Shown one piece after another: positions 32,471 to 42,586 of a stretch of DNA of 42,586 nucleotides; the first letter of the stretch is position 1, and each line of letters starts with the position of its first letter. The notes below the pieces were generated by a model. The model saw nothing but the letters and a program-made list of their open reading frames with translations, was not told where the DNA came from and searched no databases. This DNA is from Wuchereria bancrofti (taxonomy: Eukaryota > Nematoda > Chromadorea > Rhabditida > Onchocercidae). A program made the translations under genes and the position numbers. The stretch covers positions 23,655,492-23,698,077 of the forward strand of contig SSBO01000012.1 in assembly GCA_005281725.1 (NCBI GenBank). The letters are read 5' to 3'.

Positions 32471-35119
32471 TTTCTCTGGAAATTTCTCTTCTCGAATGAT
32501 AGGAAGGATTCTTGCGGCGAAAAACTTTGTTTGTTGCACAGATTAATAAGAAAAAACAAATTTTCAAATTTGAATATTTCAGTAGTTGGATGGTTAAATG
32601 ATGCTTAGATGACAACTTTCAAGTGGCTAACATCAGTAAATGATGTAATTACTTGTTACTGAAAATTTTGAAAAAGAAAAAAAATTCCAGACTTTTAATT
32701 TGATTAATTATTCCTCTAGCCAGTTTATTCTAAGACATAAGAAGACTAAACTGACTGATTTTTTTTTGTCAATGAGAAAATTTTAAAAACATAAATTTAA
32801 TGAAAGGTTAGTTGATAAAAACTATTGCAGTCAAAACTTGGTAACATATCCTCAAAATATGATTAATGAATTATAAATTTAAACTTCTATAGTAATGTTA
32901 TTTCTTATCAAACAATGATCTTATTGATATTTTCTCAATGGCTACACATTTGCATTTCTACGTTCTTTTTTTTGGCGAGAAATTTTAAATACCAATAAGG
33001 CACTAATGCCACATTACTTTGGTTAAATTCCGGAAAAGAAATTCTTACTGCTTTTGTATGTACAATTTTCAGAAAATACTGATTTGCAAATTACTTCGCA
33101 ATTGAAGACATGAACTGCAAAATCATAAAATGAAGTATTCTAAATAATTAGTAACTTATTATAAAACATAAAAATAACCTTTATGACAAAATTTTTATTA
33201 TAAAATATAAAAACTACTCCTCTCACGTTCATGTTTCCTTAAAAATATTTATCCAAAACATAAGATCTTAAATTTTATCAAATCCTTCCGCAATATCCTA
33301 AGCAATGTTTCAGCCTTACGATACGAACAAACATGGAATGTTAAATGTGAATGTTTGATGAAGTACATTCGATATAATTTCATATTTCCGACTATCTATT
33401 TAGTAATTTAGATTTTTATTTATTGAAAAATGAAATAACTATCTATCAATGCAATAGAAAAAATTGAATGAAAAAGATGAATGGAAAAATTGATACTAAT
33501 TAAGGTACATTTCATTAAAAATGTCAGATTAGCGGGGTGAGAATGACAATTAGGTGTAAATTGACAAATAACAAAATAAGAAAAGATGAAATTAAAATCT
33601 AATGCTGTTCCATGCAAAATATCATTAATTGCGGTATTAAGTTGTTTAATTAATTGAAAAAATTTTTGATTATTAAATTGTAGAGCGAATCCAGAAGATA
33701 TCCGGAAAATTGTCTTAGACAAGCTTAATTCAGTTTAGTTTTTTGCCAAAGTTTTACATCCTATCATTTACATCTTATCACTAGAAAGTTTACATCTTAT
33801 CATCATATCATTCCTTCGACAACATTTGCATAAAAACGTATTGCAGATAGCAATCGTTACTTCATTAAATTGATATTTGCTAATTAAATTCATTTCCACT
33901 CAATAATTCAAAAACAATTGCTAAATATAAAATAAACTGTCATACGCAGTTGACAGAATGAAGAAAGAAAAAGAAGCATTTAAAAAAAAATATTGCCTGA
34001 ATTGTTAAACTAATGCATAAATTTTACAGAAAAAGATGTAAAAGAAAAAGGAAGAAAATAATTGTAAAAAAAAGAATTTATCAATTCTCTTTTAATGGTT
34101 AATTTATTTTTAAGTACTGAATTCTATTCTTTAACTGCTGAAAAAATTAATACTTATAAATTTTAAGTTGCAGGATAGTTTCATATATTTTTTGCTAGAT
34201 GAAATGAATGATCGCTATTTAAAGGACTGATTAGAGTTGCACACTAATTCAATGCTTAAAAGGACAAAATTTTTTCTTCATTTCTGAGGCTATTTGAACG
34301 AAATATGTGATATTTGAATACTTCGATACTGATTGGAAATCAATAAATCAAAAATTAATAAAGAAAATTGCGGTAAGCATATGAATAAATACCAGCTAGT
34401 AATTAGATATGAATAGTAAAACAAAAAGATCGAAATTTGTTACATTTATTCGATTTCCATCTCTCTCTCATCTCCATGGTGAAGAAAAATCACATTCAAA
34501 ATGACATTAGTGCTAGATTTGTATACATAAAAAGTATATCCTTTCAATAAATAATTTATATTTATGAGATATATAAGCGTATAAAATCTTAAGATTAATA
34601 GAAATTATAATGAGAAATTCTAGTAATTAATATTTGCCATTATGAATATGCGTTAGTTATTTTTCATCACAATTTCATTTGCTAAAGAAAAAACAAAAGA
34701 ATCAATATTTTTTTTTTGTGATTGAATTTAATTTTTTTTTGAAGAAATGAAAAAAAAGAATTAATTAATTATGAGTGAATTTTCCCTTCATTTTTCATAT
34801 TTATTTAGCAATTTCTAACTTCTTTTTCTAAAATGATCATAGGTGATTTATAGGTGTTCAGAAATTGAAGAAAAATTAACTGAGCGAATTCAGTGTGCTT
34901 GTGGGAATTTCGTTGAAGGAAAGGACTAGCTTATGATTCAAAAAATTCATCCCATATTGATTTCTTTTTATTCACTGGAAATTATAATTTTTAAAATTCA
35001 ATTAATTGATAAGGGCATTCTTCGAGACATCTCCTCATTTGCCTAATTTTTGCTAGGAAAATAAATCAATGGTCATTGTTGAACAGAGCCTCAATTTAAA
35101 TTACATTCACAAAGATGTG
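32471..35119. other. intergenic DNA between the chemoreceptor and arm B
   Basis: AT-rich, no supported gene. The 100-codon minus-strand frame at 33420-33722 has no signal peptide, membrane pattern or motif. The chemoreceptor promoter should lie in the first few hundred bases, but I can name no element. Confidence 0.5.
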
Positions 35120-36471
35120 ATAATGAATAAAAATTTTAACGTTAAACCCACAGTAATTCTCAGTGCTTTTGCGACTGCTAAAATTTTGAGAAAGATTTTT
35201 GAGAGACTTTGCATGCATTTATGATTTTTATTACTAAGAAAAAAAATCAATTTTCTCTTTGAGATAGGATGGATAATTATGCGAAAATATGTATTTATAT
35301 GATATTTAAATAACAATACAGGCAAAAAAAGGTTCGTTAAAAATTAAAATATACTTCTTGAGCTAACGGAATTGATTAATTTGAACAAAGTATGCAAAGA
35401 TTACCGCTCAAAAAATAACGAATGATATTCATTAATGTTTCAATTCTGAAGTAATAATCTATTGTATTATTTCCGGAAAATCTCGATTAGATCACAATTC
35501 CTGATATTCCTATTATTCGACCTATTCATTACACTTCCTATTTCACCTGACACGGTGAAATTTTTCGCATCAAAAAATTGCAGTTTTTAGGTAACGAACA
35601 GTTTGCAATGAGAAAACACGGTAAAAGGAGCGAAATAATGTAGTCGATGTCTTTTTATTCTTTATCGATTGGTGACATTATTTCATTTTCTAAAGACAAA
35701 CAGCGCTAATGTTCCCACGCGCAATAAATTTGCGCAGACGGAAGTAATTGAATGATATTTGAAGGGAAGATAGAAAAGAAAAAAAAAGACTCTTTGAGCT
35801 TTCAGTCCAAAATTTTCGGTATTACGAGTAGTAACGGTAATGAAAGGCGTACGTACGTGATATGATTTGAATAAGAGTTCTTGAGCTAAACGGAAAGATG
35901 GAGAGGAGAAGGTGTCAAAGGAAGTTAAAAGTGGAAGATTTGTTTGAAATGTGTTATAAAAATTTGAATTACTATGCAAACTTCAAATCGTCTATTCTTT
36001 CCAAATATTTTTGAGAATTCTGAGAAAAAGAAAACAAGTGGGAATGCATTACAAGCGTAAATGTACAGCAACCGGAACCGAAAATATTTTCGTCGTAATT
36101 CCCTTTTGTAATAAAGTGGAAAATAAGGTCATGGTCATGATTGGCAGCTTTTGTTTACAATAAAATTTGATCGACTGATTGGCTAAAATTTTTTTTTGAC
36201 CTTTACTACAAACCTTTATCAACGAGCTTACAACCTTTTAATCGTAGAATTGTTAGTTGTTAGACTGAAAGATATTAAGAATAAAGTTGTAAGTGATTTT
36301 TCTACAAAAGCTTAGTTGCATACAGTTGGAGAGGGTTGCGTAAATGATTTCTCATTTTTCATTTATCATTTTTATGTGTGAAACGGGAAGTGTTTTACAT
36401 TTGTCTATAGTATTTCAATTTTCCGACACATACAGCTGAGTGCATTTTTGATTTTGCGACAAGAAGTAATC

Positions 36472-36490
36472 AATGCTATGATATAGCATT
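36472..36490. other. palindrome in the serpin B flank
   Basis: AATGCTAT-GAT-ATAGCATT is the arm-B counterpart of 25453-25471, with both stems retained. Confidence 0.4.
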
Positions 36491-37008
36491 ATCGATTGAT
36501 TTTGATATCTTTATCAGCGGACTGTGATTACGTAAGAATTTGAGTTCGTATATTTCAGAGGAATCCAAATGACTCTTTTCAGGTGTGTCAAGAAACTTCT
36601 TAAGTGAAAAAGTAATACTCAACGAGTGTTAGTCGTGAAGTGACCGAATGAAAATCTTGATAAGACAGATAGTCTAGAATCTTGCCAATGTTAGGTTGTC
36701 ACAGTCTACGTATTCCGGAAGAAGCATCTGAGAATAAACTGTTTAGGAAAAAAAGTAAACAGGTGAATAAGCTGGCAGTAATTGAATTCCATTATTCCGG
36801 CATCCTCAGTGAATTATGTATATTTTCTGCCTGTTAAAATATGGCGTGAAAAAATTTCGAACTGCTGTGATTCTGTCAAACGTACGTACCCTTTGCCTTA
36901 GCTTACGTATGTGTAATTGACGACGTGAATATTAGGCTTAAATATAACACTGAATATGCCTAAAAATTTATCATATACATAACATAGCAATAAAGAAGGA
37001 TCATTCGA

Positions 37009-38941
37009 CTACTTGACAAATTGTCCTATGAACAAAACGGTCTTTAAGTCCTTAACGATTGCAAAGAGGAATGGCTGATCAGCGTTAAAATTTTTCAATG
37101 GGGCCATGAGATCCTCTAATTGAATTACTGTGGCAGCAGCTGATTCTGTCCCTTTCTCATTTACCTGCAAGTAATTAATAAATTTTTTAAAAATTTTCCA
37201 ATTATGAATCAAAGAAGTTTTCATTAAAGAAAGTTCACACAAACCTCAATGAAGCCTGCGTGAATAATTTTGCCAATAGAAATTGGAATTGAATTATTTA
37301 CAAGTTCTCCGAAATCAGCTTTTCCGCTGAAAGCATCTGTGATGCCAATTGCCTGCAGAGCATTGTTCAGATTTCGTTTTTCTTCCACTTGGAATCTTGG
37401 CATTCTGATCTAGAATTAAAAATAACTTTGAAGTGATATCACTAAAATCTCTCTTCCATACTTATTTAGAAAGAATTCGGTACGAAAAAAACAGAAATAG
37501 CAGCAGAATCGTCCACTTAAACTTCGCTTTTTACCTTTCACAATTTTATGAGCTAAGTTCTAATTAGAAATGGACAGGTAACTTACGGAAACACTTCGGT
37601 TCTCTGCCTCATTGACATATTTAAGTAGCTTTTCGCCTGACAAATTTTTCAGTACATCGGATAAGCCGAAACGTCTTTTTGGCAATATGACAACCATTTC
37701 TACTTCACCACCAATGTAAGACAATTTGATAACTTTCACAACGTCGTCTTCGTAATACGGAACTTTGTCCGATTTCGCCATCATTGGCACCTGAACGACG
37801 AGAAATTTTACGATAAATAATCACTTTAAGGCAAATAATCTAATTATTGCATGCATAATTACCAGTTTCACTTCATTTTCAGAAATGTGAAATTTCTCTT
37901 GTCTAGTAACAACATCAGTGAATTGCTTTGTCCAAGTGCCTTTGAAGTGAATCGCATTTATAAGTAACATTCTGGTATCTTCGGTGATACTGTTTTCTGT
38001 TATTATTTTTCTGACTTTATTGTTAGTCTCATTCGAAACCCAATCATTGATTTCCTGAAAAGAAATTTTACTAATTGCGATGATAGATTTAATGAAAGAA
38101 AGTAGCAACTGAACAGTAACAATTTGATCCCTTTCTCTCTTCATTCCACCTTTGCTTTTTATCATAGATCATACCTGGACAAGTTCATTTCTTTGCTCGA
38201 AATTGAATTTATGCAATATCTCGTTGTAATAGGAACTGAGCACTCTTTGGAAACTCTCTTTTGTATTGAATTCCTCTCGTACGTAAAAACGATTTGCAAC
38301 ATTTAACGTGTAATTTTTGCTTTCTGCCTTTGCGAGATAAGCCAATTGTTTGGCAAAATGAAGTCGGAATTGTGATGTGTTAGCAGCTGAAATCATTTTA
38401 TCATTTTTGAAATATATCATCTAATGATAACATTCTTGGCTTTGACGACAGGTAAAACGCAATAGAATAATATTCTCAGTGGTTGCTGGACAGGAAAGCA
38501 AAGTTTTTGGATTTAAACATTTAAACAAGCTATAATTACTTTTTCCAAGAGCACTCTGCAGTTGTCGCTTCGTTTCGCCGTGCGCTGCAAGGTAAGCAAC
38601 AAAAAGTGAAATTGCAACCGAAAAAGGCGACAGAACGGTTGATTTGTCGTTTTCCGCAACGTTTTGCAGTAAATTCACCGCAAAGTCTAACTGCGCACGA
38701 TCCGTTAAGGAGCTAAAAAGTCCGTCAATGAAGAAAGGTAAAAAAGTTAAGTTTGGCGGCGATCTAGCAAAGAAAATTATCACTATGATGGTCAAACACT
38801 GATAATAGTGTGTTATCTAAGGCTATTTGATTAAATCTAAAATATTAGTTTCTTTCTTTCTGCATACATTTGTGCAAGTATAAAGACGAATTGAGTACTC
38901 GCAAGTAGAACAAATATGGCGCTGATTGTTTGATTTTTCAT
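37009..38941 (-). CDS. secreted serpin B (inhibitory type, predicted P1 Leu), seven exons
   Basis: Minus-strand exons: 38941-38868, 38712-38540, 38386-38175, 38054-37863, 37790-37587, 37409-37245, 37164-37009, identical in length and phase to serpin A and giving 391 residues. Signal peptide, shutter (VLSPFSVA), NAIHFKGTW, IRMPRFQVEE, hinge (NEKGTESAAAT) and C-terminal signature are all kept, so it should fold and be secreted as an inhibitory-type serpin. The reactive loop after the hinge reads VIQLEDLMAPLKNF, placing Leu at position 359 (P1 by count) where serpin A has Arg; that predicts a chymotrypsin-, elastase- or cathepsin G-like target. About 40 residues differ from serpin A, with clusters in exons 2 and 4. 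The exon-2 acceptor is TTTTTAG instead of TTTTCAG. No frame or splice lesion was seen. Confidence 0.93.
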
Positions 38942-38942
38942 C

Positions 38943-38948
38943 CTGAAA
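38943..38948 (-). promoter_or_regulatory. candidate trans-splice acceptor of serpin B
   Basis: On the minus strand TTTCAG, one base (G), then ATG, the same layout as serpin A. Confidence 0.5.
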
Positions 38949-39192
38949 TATCAATGAGCGCTTTCAAAGGTACTGAAATTATCATCTGAACACCAATGCA
39001 TCCCCAATATTCGCGGATATCATTGTGACGAATCACTTAGAACTAGATTTTTTAGTCAAAGTCTACTTGTGAATAGACTATTCTCGGGATGATAAGGGCT
39101 AATTCAGGTGGGTTTCCACTTAATCTGGATCTTAACGTACGAGCAAACGTGATCGATATCGGTATCAATGGAATGCCACTATTGCTGAAGGA

Positions 39193-39200
39193 TATTTATA
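39193..39200 (-). promoter_or_regulatory. candidate TATA element of serpin B
   Basis: TATAAATA on the minus strand, conserved with 22731-22738, about 245 nt before the trans-splice site. It lies only about 60 bp from the junction with mitochondrial DNA, so this copy has lost whatever lay further upstream in arm A. Confidence 0.35.
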
Positions 39201-39261
39201 TCGTTGATCTTTGGCTGATCTTTTGCTTTCAAATATAAAAACATTTTTTTAATAGAAACAT

Positions 39262-39810
39262 GTTGATTTTGGGTTAACTGAAAACACAAAAAAAAAACCA
39301 CCAATAAAAATACACAGTAATAATAAATTTTCACATTTATCCATATTCAAACACATATAACGACGAGAATACTTCAAAACTTGACTATTTATTATCAAAA
39401 ATAAACTACTTATACCGTTAATACCAAGATAGTCAGGGGACAAAATACCAACAGGAGATCAAATTCCACCTAACCAAGTTAAAGGACACAAAGAAGAGCC
39501 CAGAAATGTCCAAAAAATAGAAAAAAAAAAAAAACAAAGTTAATTCACTAAACAAAAACAAACGAAATCCTTGGTTAAATATCCGGTAATCATAGAAAGA
39601 ATACTGTCCACTAACATCCTCCAAAAAAACATCCTTTATTCACAAAAAAGAAACATATAAAAGATACAAAAAACAAATAAAAGAAGAATAAAATATACCC
39701 ATACTTATAAATAAAACTAATCAAACATCAATTCCTAACACACCTAAACCAAACATAATAGGATAGTAACTAAATTCCATTTTATGATACTTACGAAATT
39801 TTAAAAAAAT
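39262..39810 (-). pseudogene. cox3: mitochondrial cox3 copy, frameshifted and truncated
   Basis: Minus-strand blocks match cytochrome c oxidase subunit III: MEFSYYPIMFGLGVLG near 39780, KDVFLEDVSGQYSFYDY with FNQGFRLFLFSEL (the EG-SGxH...FSE region, about 39624-39530), then DYLGINGISSLFLIINSQVL near 39430. These lie in two or more frames, so indels are present (for example near 39635 and 39440), and the C-terminal third is missing at the inverted-repeat junction. Confidence 0.85.
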
Positions 39811-39879
39811 TATAATTTTTACTATAAATTCTAAATTTATTATACTTATTATACTAAAAATATAACCAAATAACTTATA

Positions 39880-40770
39880 ATTTAAAAAATTCGCCAAACA
39901 CATAAGAAAAATGAAAACAAAATAAAAAACAGTACAAATTAAATTAAAATAAAGGATAATCAGTAGGATAGTGACCAGCCCAAGTTAACCAAAAAAAAAT
40001 TCAAACAAAACACATAGAAAAAAAAACAAAACATTATTCATCATAACTTGATAATTATTAAACCAAATAAAACTTAACAAAACAAAAATAGAACCAAACA
40101 TCAAAATAACACCAAATAATTTATTAGGAACGGAACGTAAAATAGTAAAAGCAAATAAAAAATATCATTCAGGCACAACATGGGCTGGACTAGCCATAGA
40201 ATCAGATTCAACAAAAATTATAGGATCACTTACATAAACTATTATCTCTCTAAAAGAAAAACATAAACTAAATAAAATCAAAAAAAAAAAAAATATCCAA
40301 CCCATCCTTAAACCAAAAACTAGGAAAAAAATGAATCTTATCATAATCACCATGACAATATAAACTAGACCTAGAACCGGTAAAATGTAAAAAAAATAAA
40401 TGAAAAACAACCAAAACCAATAACAATCAAGGAAAAATAAAATGAATAGAATAAAAAAATTTTAAAGTATTCTCACAAACACTAAAACTACCTCAAATTC
40501 ACCAAACTAAATACTTACCCAAATAAGGAACCGAAGTTATCAAACTAGTAATCACAACAGCAGCTCAATATCTGACCTCAAATCAAAACATAACCAGTAA
40601 AAGCAATACCTATTAAAAATAGATACATAACAACACCACTCATTTATACCCAAGAAAGACGATAACTACCATAAATTAAACCCTTAAAGAAAATAAACAA
40701 ATAAAAAAAACATAGAAGCACCATTAGAATGTATAATACGAATAAGCCAACCTAAATTAACCTCAAACAT
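39880..40770 (-). pseudogene. cob: mitochondrial cytochrome b copy lacking the N-terminus
   Basis: Minus strand in order: [20 protein letters not shown] (about 40769), the GYVLIWGQ / WAAVVITSLITSVPYLG region with one frameshift, then SDPIIFVESDSMASPAHVVP followed by EWYFLFAFTILRSVPNK (about 40230-40120). The PEW motif Trp is TGA, showing a mitochondrial-code origin. The first about 75 codons are absent; a separate N-terminal piece lies in NUMT 1. Confidence 0.88.
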
Positions 40771-41284
40771 TGTTGTGGAAGCAAAATTTCTCTTGGAAGA
40801 TTTGATAATTTAATTTATTATTTCGGGAGAGGTTGTTGATTGCAGGGAGATTCGTTGAATGTAGATGTAAGTATGTGGGGTAACAGAGGAAGAGAATAAT
40901 CCTTTATTAACAGAAGCAACCGTACAATCTTGATAAATCCAACAAAACTGATGCATTATATATATTAAGATGTGGGAGTGGTTTATAATCAGACATTTTT
41001 ACAAAGAAGAAATCGTTTAGACATGATAATGAGTTACTTGAACAATAAGTTACAATGAACAATAGTTACAATGCAAGGGATTGCATGGATATCACAAAGA
41101 ACTTACATTGGGTGGCAACTATAGGTTACAATAGACATTAAATGGTGGATGCTCATAGCATAGGATTGTTATAAGATCAAAGGTCAACTAAACGAGTGCG
41201 ATGCATTGCAAAGGAAATTATAATGGATTGCTATATTAAGCAGTATTAACATTTTTTAGCTTCGCGATATTGAAATTCGCGACA
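40771..41284 (-). mobile_element. BEL/Pao long terminal repeat (3' LTR), 514 bp
   Basis: In element orientation (minus) it starts TGTCGCGAATTTC and ends ...CTTCCACAACA, with the TGT...ACA ends expected of an LTR, and directly follows a purine-rich tract. An AATAAA lies inside on the minus strand (complement of TTTATT near 40912). No second LTR is in the window, so ends and target duplication cannot be confirmed. Confidence 0.65.
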
Positions 41285-41296
41285 CTCCCGACCTAG
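41285..41296 (-). other. polypurine tract next to the LTR
   Basis: On the minus strand AGGTCGGGAG abuts the TGTCGCG start of the LTR, as expected for plus-strand priming in an LTR retroelement. Confidence 0.55.
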
Positions 41297-41372
41297 AAAG
41301 TTAGATGATTTGGGTGGGAGTTTTTTGTTGTTTTGTTGCACTTCTAGTTCGTTGAGCTATGGTTCCTCTTGT

Positions 41373-42249
41373 TCATTGTATCCTTCGATATTGCTGTTTT
41401 ATCCTATGTTTCTTCTTTCTGAATTTCCAAAGGTTTAGAAGAAATAATTTGATAGGCATTGTACATGGAGCTAGGAATCCTAAGCGATCGTATTGAGAAG
41501 CTAGGAATTGTAATATTGTTCTTTTTGTTGGTACTTGATCCTTCCAAGGTTTTAGGGTTGTTTGAATTATGTCTTCATCTGGGTTCCAATTGATACCAAG
41601 AATCCTTTTAAACTCGTTTGTTTCTGCTCGATGTTGTTTGGGAATCTTAGAATTGAATTCTTTGTTGTTTGATAAGAATTCTCTAACATTCATTGAGGCA
41701 TCGTTTTTCATTTCTTGATATTTGAGTAGAGGAGCCTCATCGATAAACTTGGTTGATACTATAATGTTGTCGACATAAAGATTTTTTCTGATCTCGTTAG
41801 CGAGTTCATTGTCGTAATTTTCCAAATGATAGTTAAGTGTAGCCGATAATAAAAATGGTGAAGATATTACTCCAAATGGGACCCGTTTAAATCGATAATG
41901 TTCAATATTATCTTCTGTTACTTGTCCCTTTATATCCTTTAACCAAAGGAATCGTGTGCAATTTCTTTCTACTGGTAGTAACTCCAATTGTAAAAAGGCT
42001 TTCTCAATGTCTGCTACTATCACAATTTCCATCATTCGGAAACGAAGTAGTACTCCTACTAAATCGGGAAGAGTTATGGGTCCTCGGTATAATACATCAT
42101 TCAGACTTTTTCCTCCTTTTTGGTGTGAAGATGCATCATACACGATTCTAATTTTGGTTGTAGCCTTATTTGGAGTTATAACTTCATGATGAGATAGATA
42201 GTGAATAATACCAACCTGGTCCATCTCTAGACATACCTTCTCGATAATG
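41373..42249 (-). mobile_element. truncated BEL/Pao pol fragment (reverse transcriptase)
   Basis: The minus strand is open from the junction at about 42249 to a stop at 41373. It shows Pao-type reverse-transcriptase blocks: [26 protein letters not shown] (first catalytic Asp), [20 protein letters not shown], and [11 protein letters not shown], where the second Asp of the usual YVDD box reads Asn. It then continues into a [23 protein letters not shown] connection region. Gag and protease are cut off at the right junction, and RNase H and integrase are missing before the LTR, so the copy is dead by structure as well as by the active-site change. Described only as a decayed element. Confidence 0.88.
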
Positions 42250-42586
42250 TGTGACCTTTCAGTTGAGACCTATCTAATATGAGAAGACTTTACCGGAGCT
42301 TCTTTTCATGAAGATTTATGCAAATAAATTTTTGTTAAAACAATAAACTGACCAATACAATCTGATTTAGTAAACGATAGCCATGCACAACGTTCTACGT
42401 CCATCTTTGATATAATCGCTATAAGATAGTAAGATGAGTCGATAAGTGTTCCTGAATATAATACAAAATGGAAATATTTAATAAATGAAATTTGTTCATA
42501 TGAAAAATTTTAGATTAAAATAAGAAAGTTTAATTTGTTATTGAATTGCAAAGAAAAGAATTTGTCCGTTTTATAATATATGTTTT
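42250..42586 (-). pseudogene. second copy of chemoreceptor intron 2 / exon 2, cut by the window edge
   Basis: Near-identical to 31747-32083, including the complete exon (42451-42353) encoding the segment GTLIDSSYYLIAIISKMDVE and onward to SDCI, with both splice sites. It could belong to a second receptor gene to the right whose intron 2 has taken in the BEL/Pao fragment, or be an assembly duplicate. Coding state beyond the window is unknown. Confidence 0.7.

Larger units (their letters stand above)
35120..39258 (-). repeat. large inverted repeat, arm B (carries serpin B)
   Basis: Reverse-complement partner of 22643-26825. It lacks the about 42 bases found upstream of the TATA in arm A. Its outer end (TTTTTATATTTGAAAGCAAA on the minus strand) directly abuts mitochondrial cox3 sequence near 39260; its inner end fades near 35120. 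Confidence 0.95.
39262..40770 (-). other. nuclear insertion of mitochondrial DNA (NUMT 2): cob to cox3
   Basis: The minus strand reads cytochrome b from about codon 75 onward, then cox3, in the order I expect for a filarial mitochondrial genome. Reading requires TGA as Trp. It begins where a BEL/Pao LTR ends (40771) and stops where inverted-repeat arm B begins. Frameshifts show decay. A tRNA-Leu is expected between the two genes, but I could not delimit it. Confidence 0.88.

Noticed and set aside
35683..35979. 98-codon minus-strand frame in the arm B flank
   Set aside because: The matching place in arm A is interrupted by a stop (GCTTAAG), the start is not ATG, and there is no motif; duplicates do not preserve it.
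41954..42189. Two plus-strand frames of 65 and 77 codons
   Set aside because: Antisense shadows of the BEL/Pao reverse-transcriptase frame.
1..42586. CRISPR arrays, bacterial operons, nuclear tRNA or rRNA genes
   Set aside because: None seen; spliced genes and composition indicate a eukaryotic nuclear contig, and the only rRNA/tRNA-like sequences are mitochondrial remnants.

Overview
The window looks like nuclear DNA of a parasitic nematode, most likely a filarial-type (Onchocercidae-like) species. The reasons are: very AT-rich sequence; small multi-exon genes with GT-AG introns; TTTCAG acceptors lying 0-40 nt before start codons, as expected for spliced-leader trans-splicing; a chemoreceptor of the nematode Sra/Srab/Sre type; and insertions of nematode mitochondrial DNA whose local gene orders (rrnL-nad3-trnC and cob-cox3) fit my memory of filarial mitochondrial genomes. 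The species assignment is inference.

Layout. 1-21.4 kb is gene-poor. It holds a small glycosylation-rich secreted protein (1385-1877, minus) and a scattered set of very small two-exon secreted-peptide genes on the plus strand: intact-looking at 5351-5993, 12059-12507 and 18851-19669, broken at 11119-11300 and 13529-14157. Four of these five share a phase-2 intron followed within a few codons by a basic processing site (KR) and then QF or WL; the 5351 gene shares the phase and has KR but is a weaker match. This looks like an undescribed family of processed, Gly/aromatic/Arg-rich secreted peptides. A mitochondrial insertion (NUMT) lies at 6.7-8.8 kb.

22.6-39.3 kb is a large inverted duplication. 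Two arms of about 4.2 kb, each carrying a complete seven-exon, 391-residue secreted serpin, face each other across about 8.3 kb. That spacer contains a six-exon chemoreceptor gene (27345-32470, minus), intact except for a non-canonical splice donor, whose second intron carries about 2.5 kb of foreign-looking sequence. The two serpins keep identical exon structure and an inhibitory-type hinge but differ at the predicted P1 residue (Arg versus Leu). By my count, coding differences are mostly amino-acid-changing and the best comparison shows an exon diverging faster than the neighbouring intron.

39.3-42.6 kb is a patchwork: a second NUMT (cox3 and cob) starts exactly where the inverted repeat ends; next come a 514-bp LTR and a truncated BEL/Pao reverse-transcriptase fragment, then a near-identical 337-bp copy of chemoreceptor intron 2/exon 2 that runs off the window. 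The clustering of repeats, NUMTs and a retroelement at the breakpoints suggests a rearrangement hotspot, although some junctions (two single Ns, one near-identical edge repeat) could also be assembly problems.
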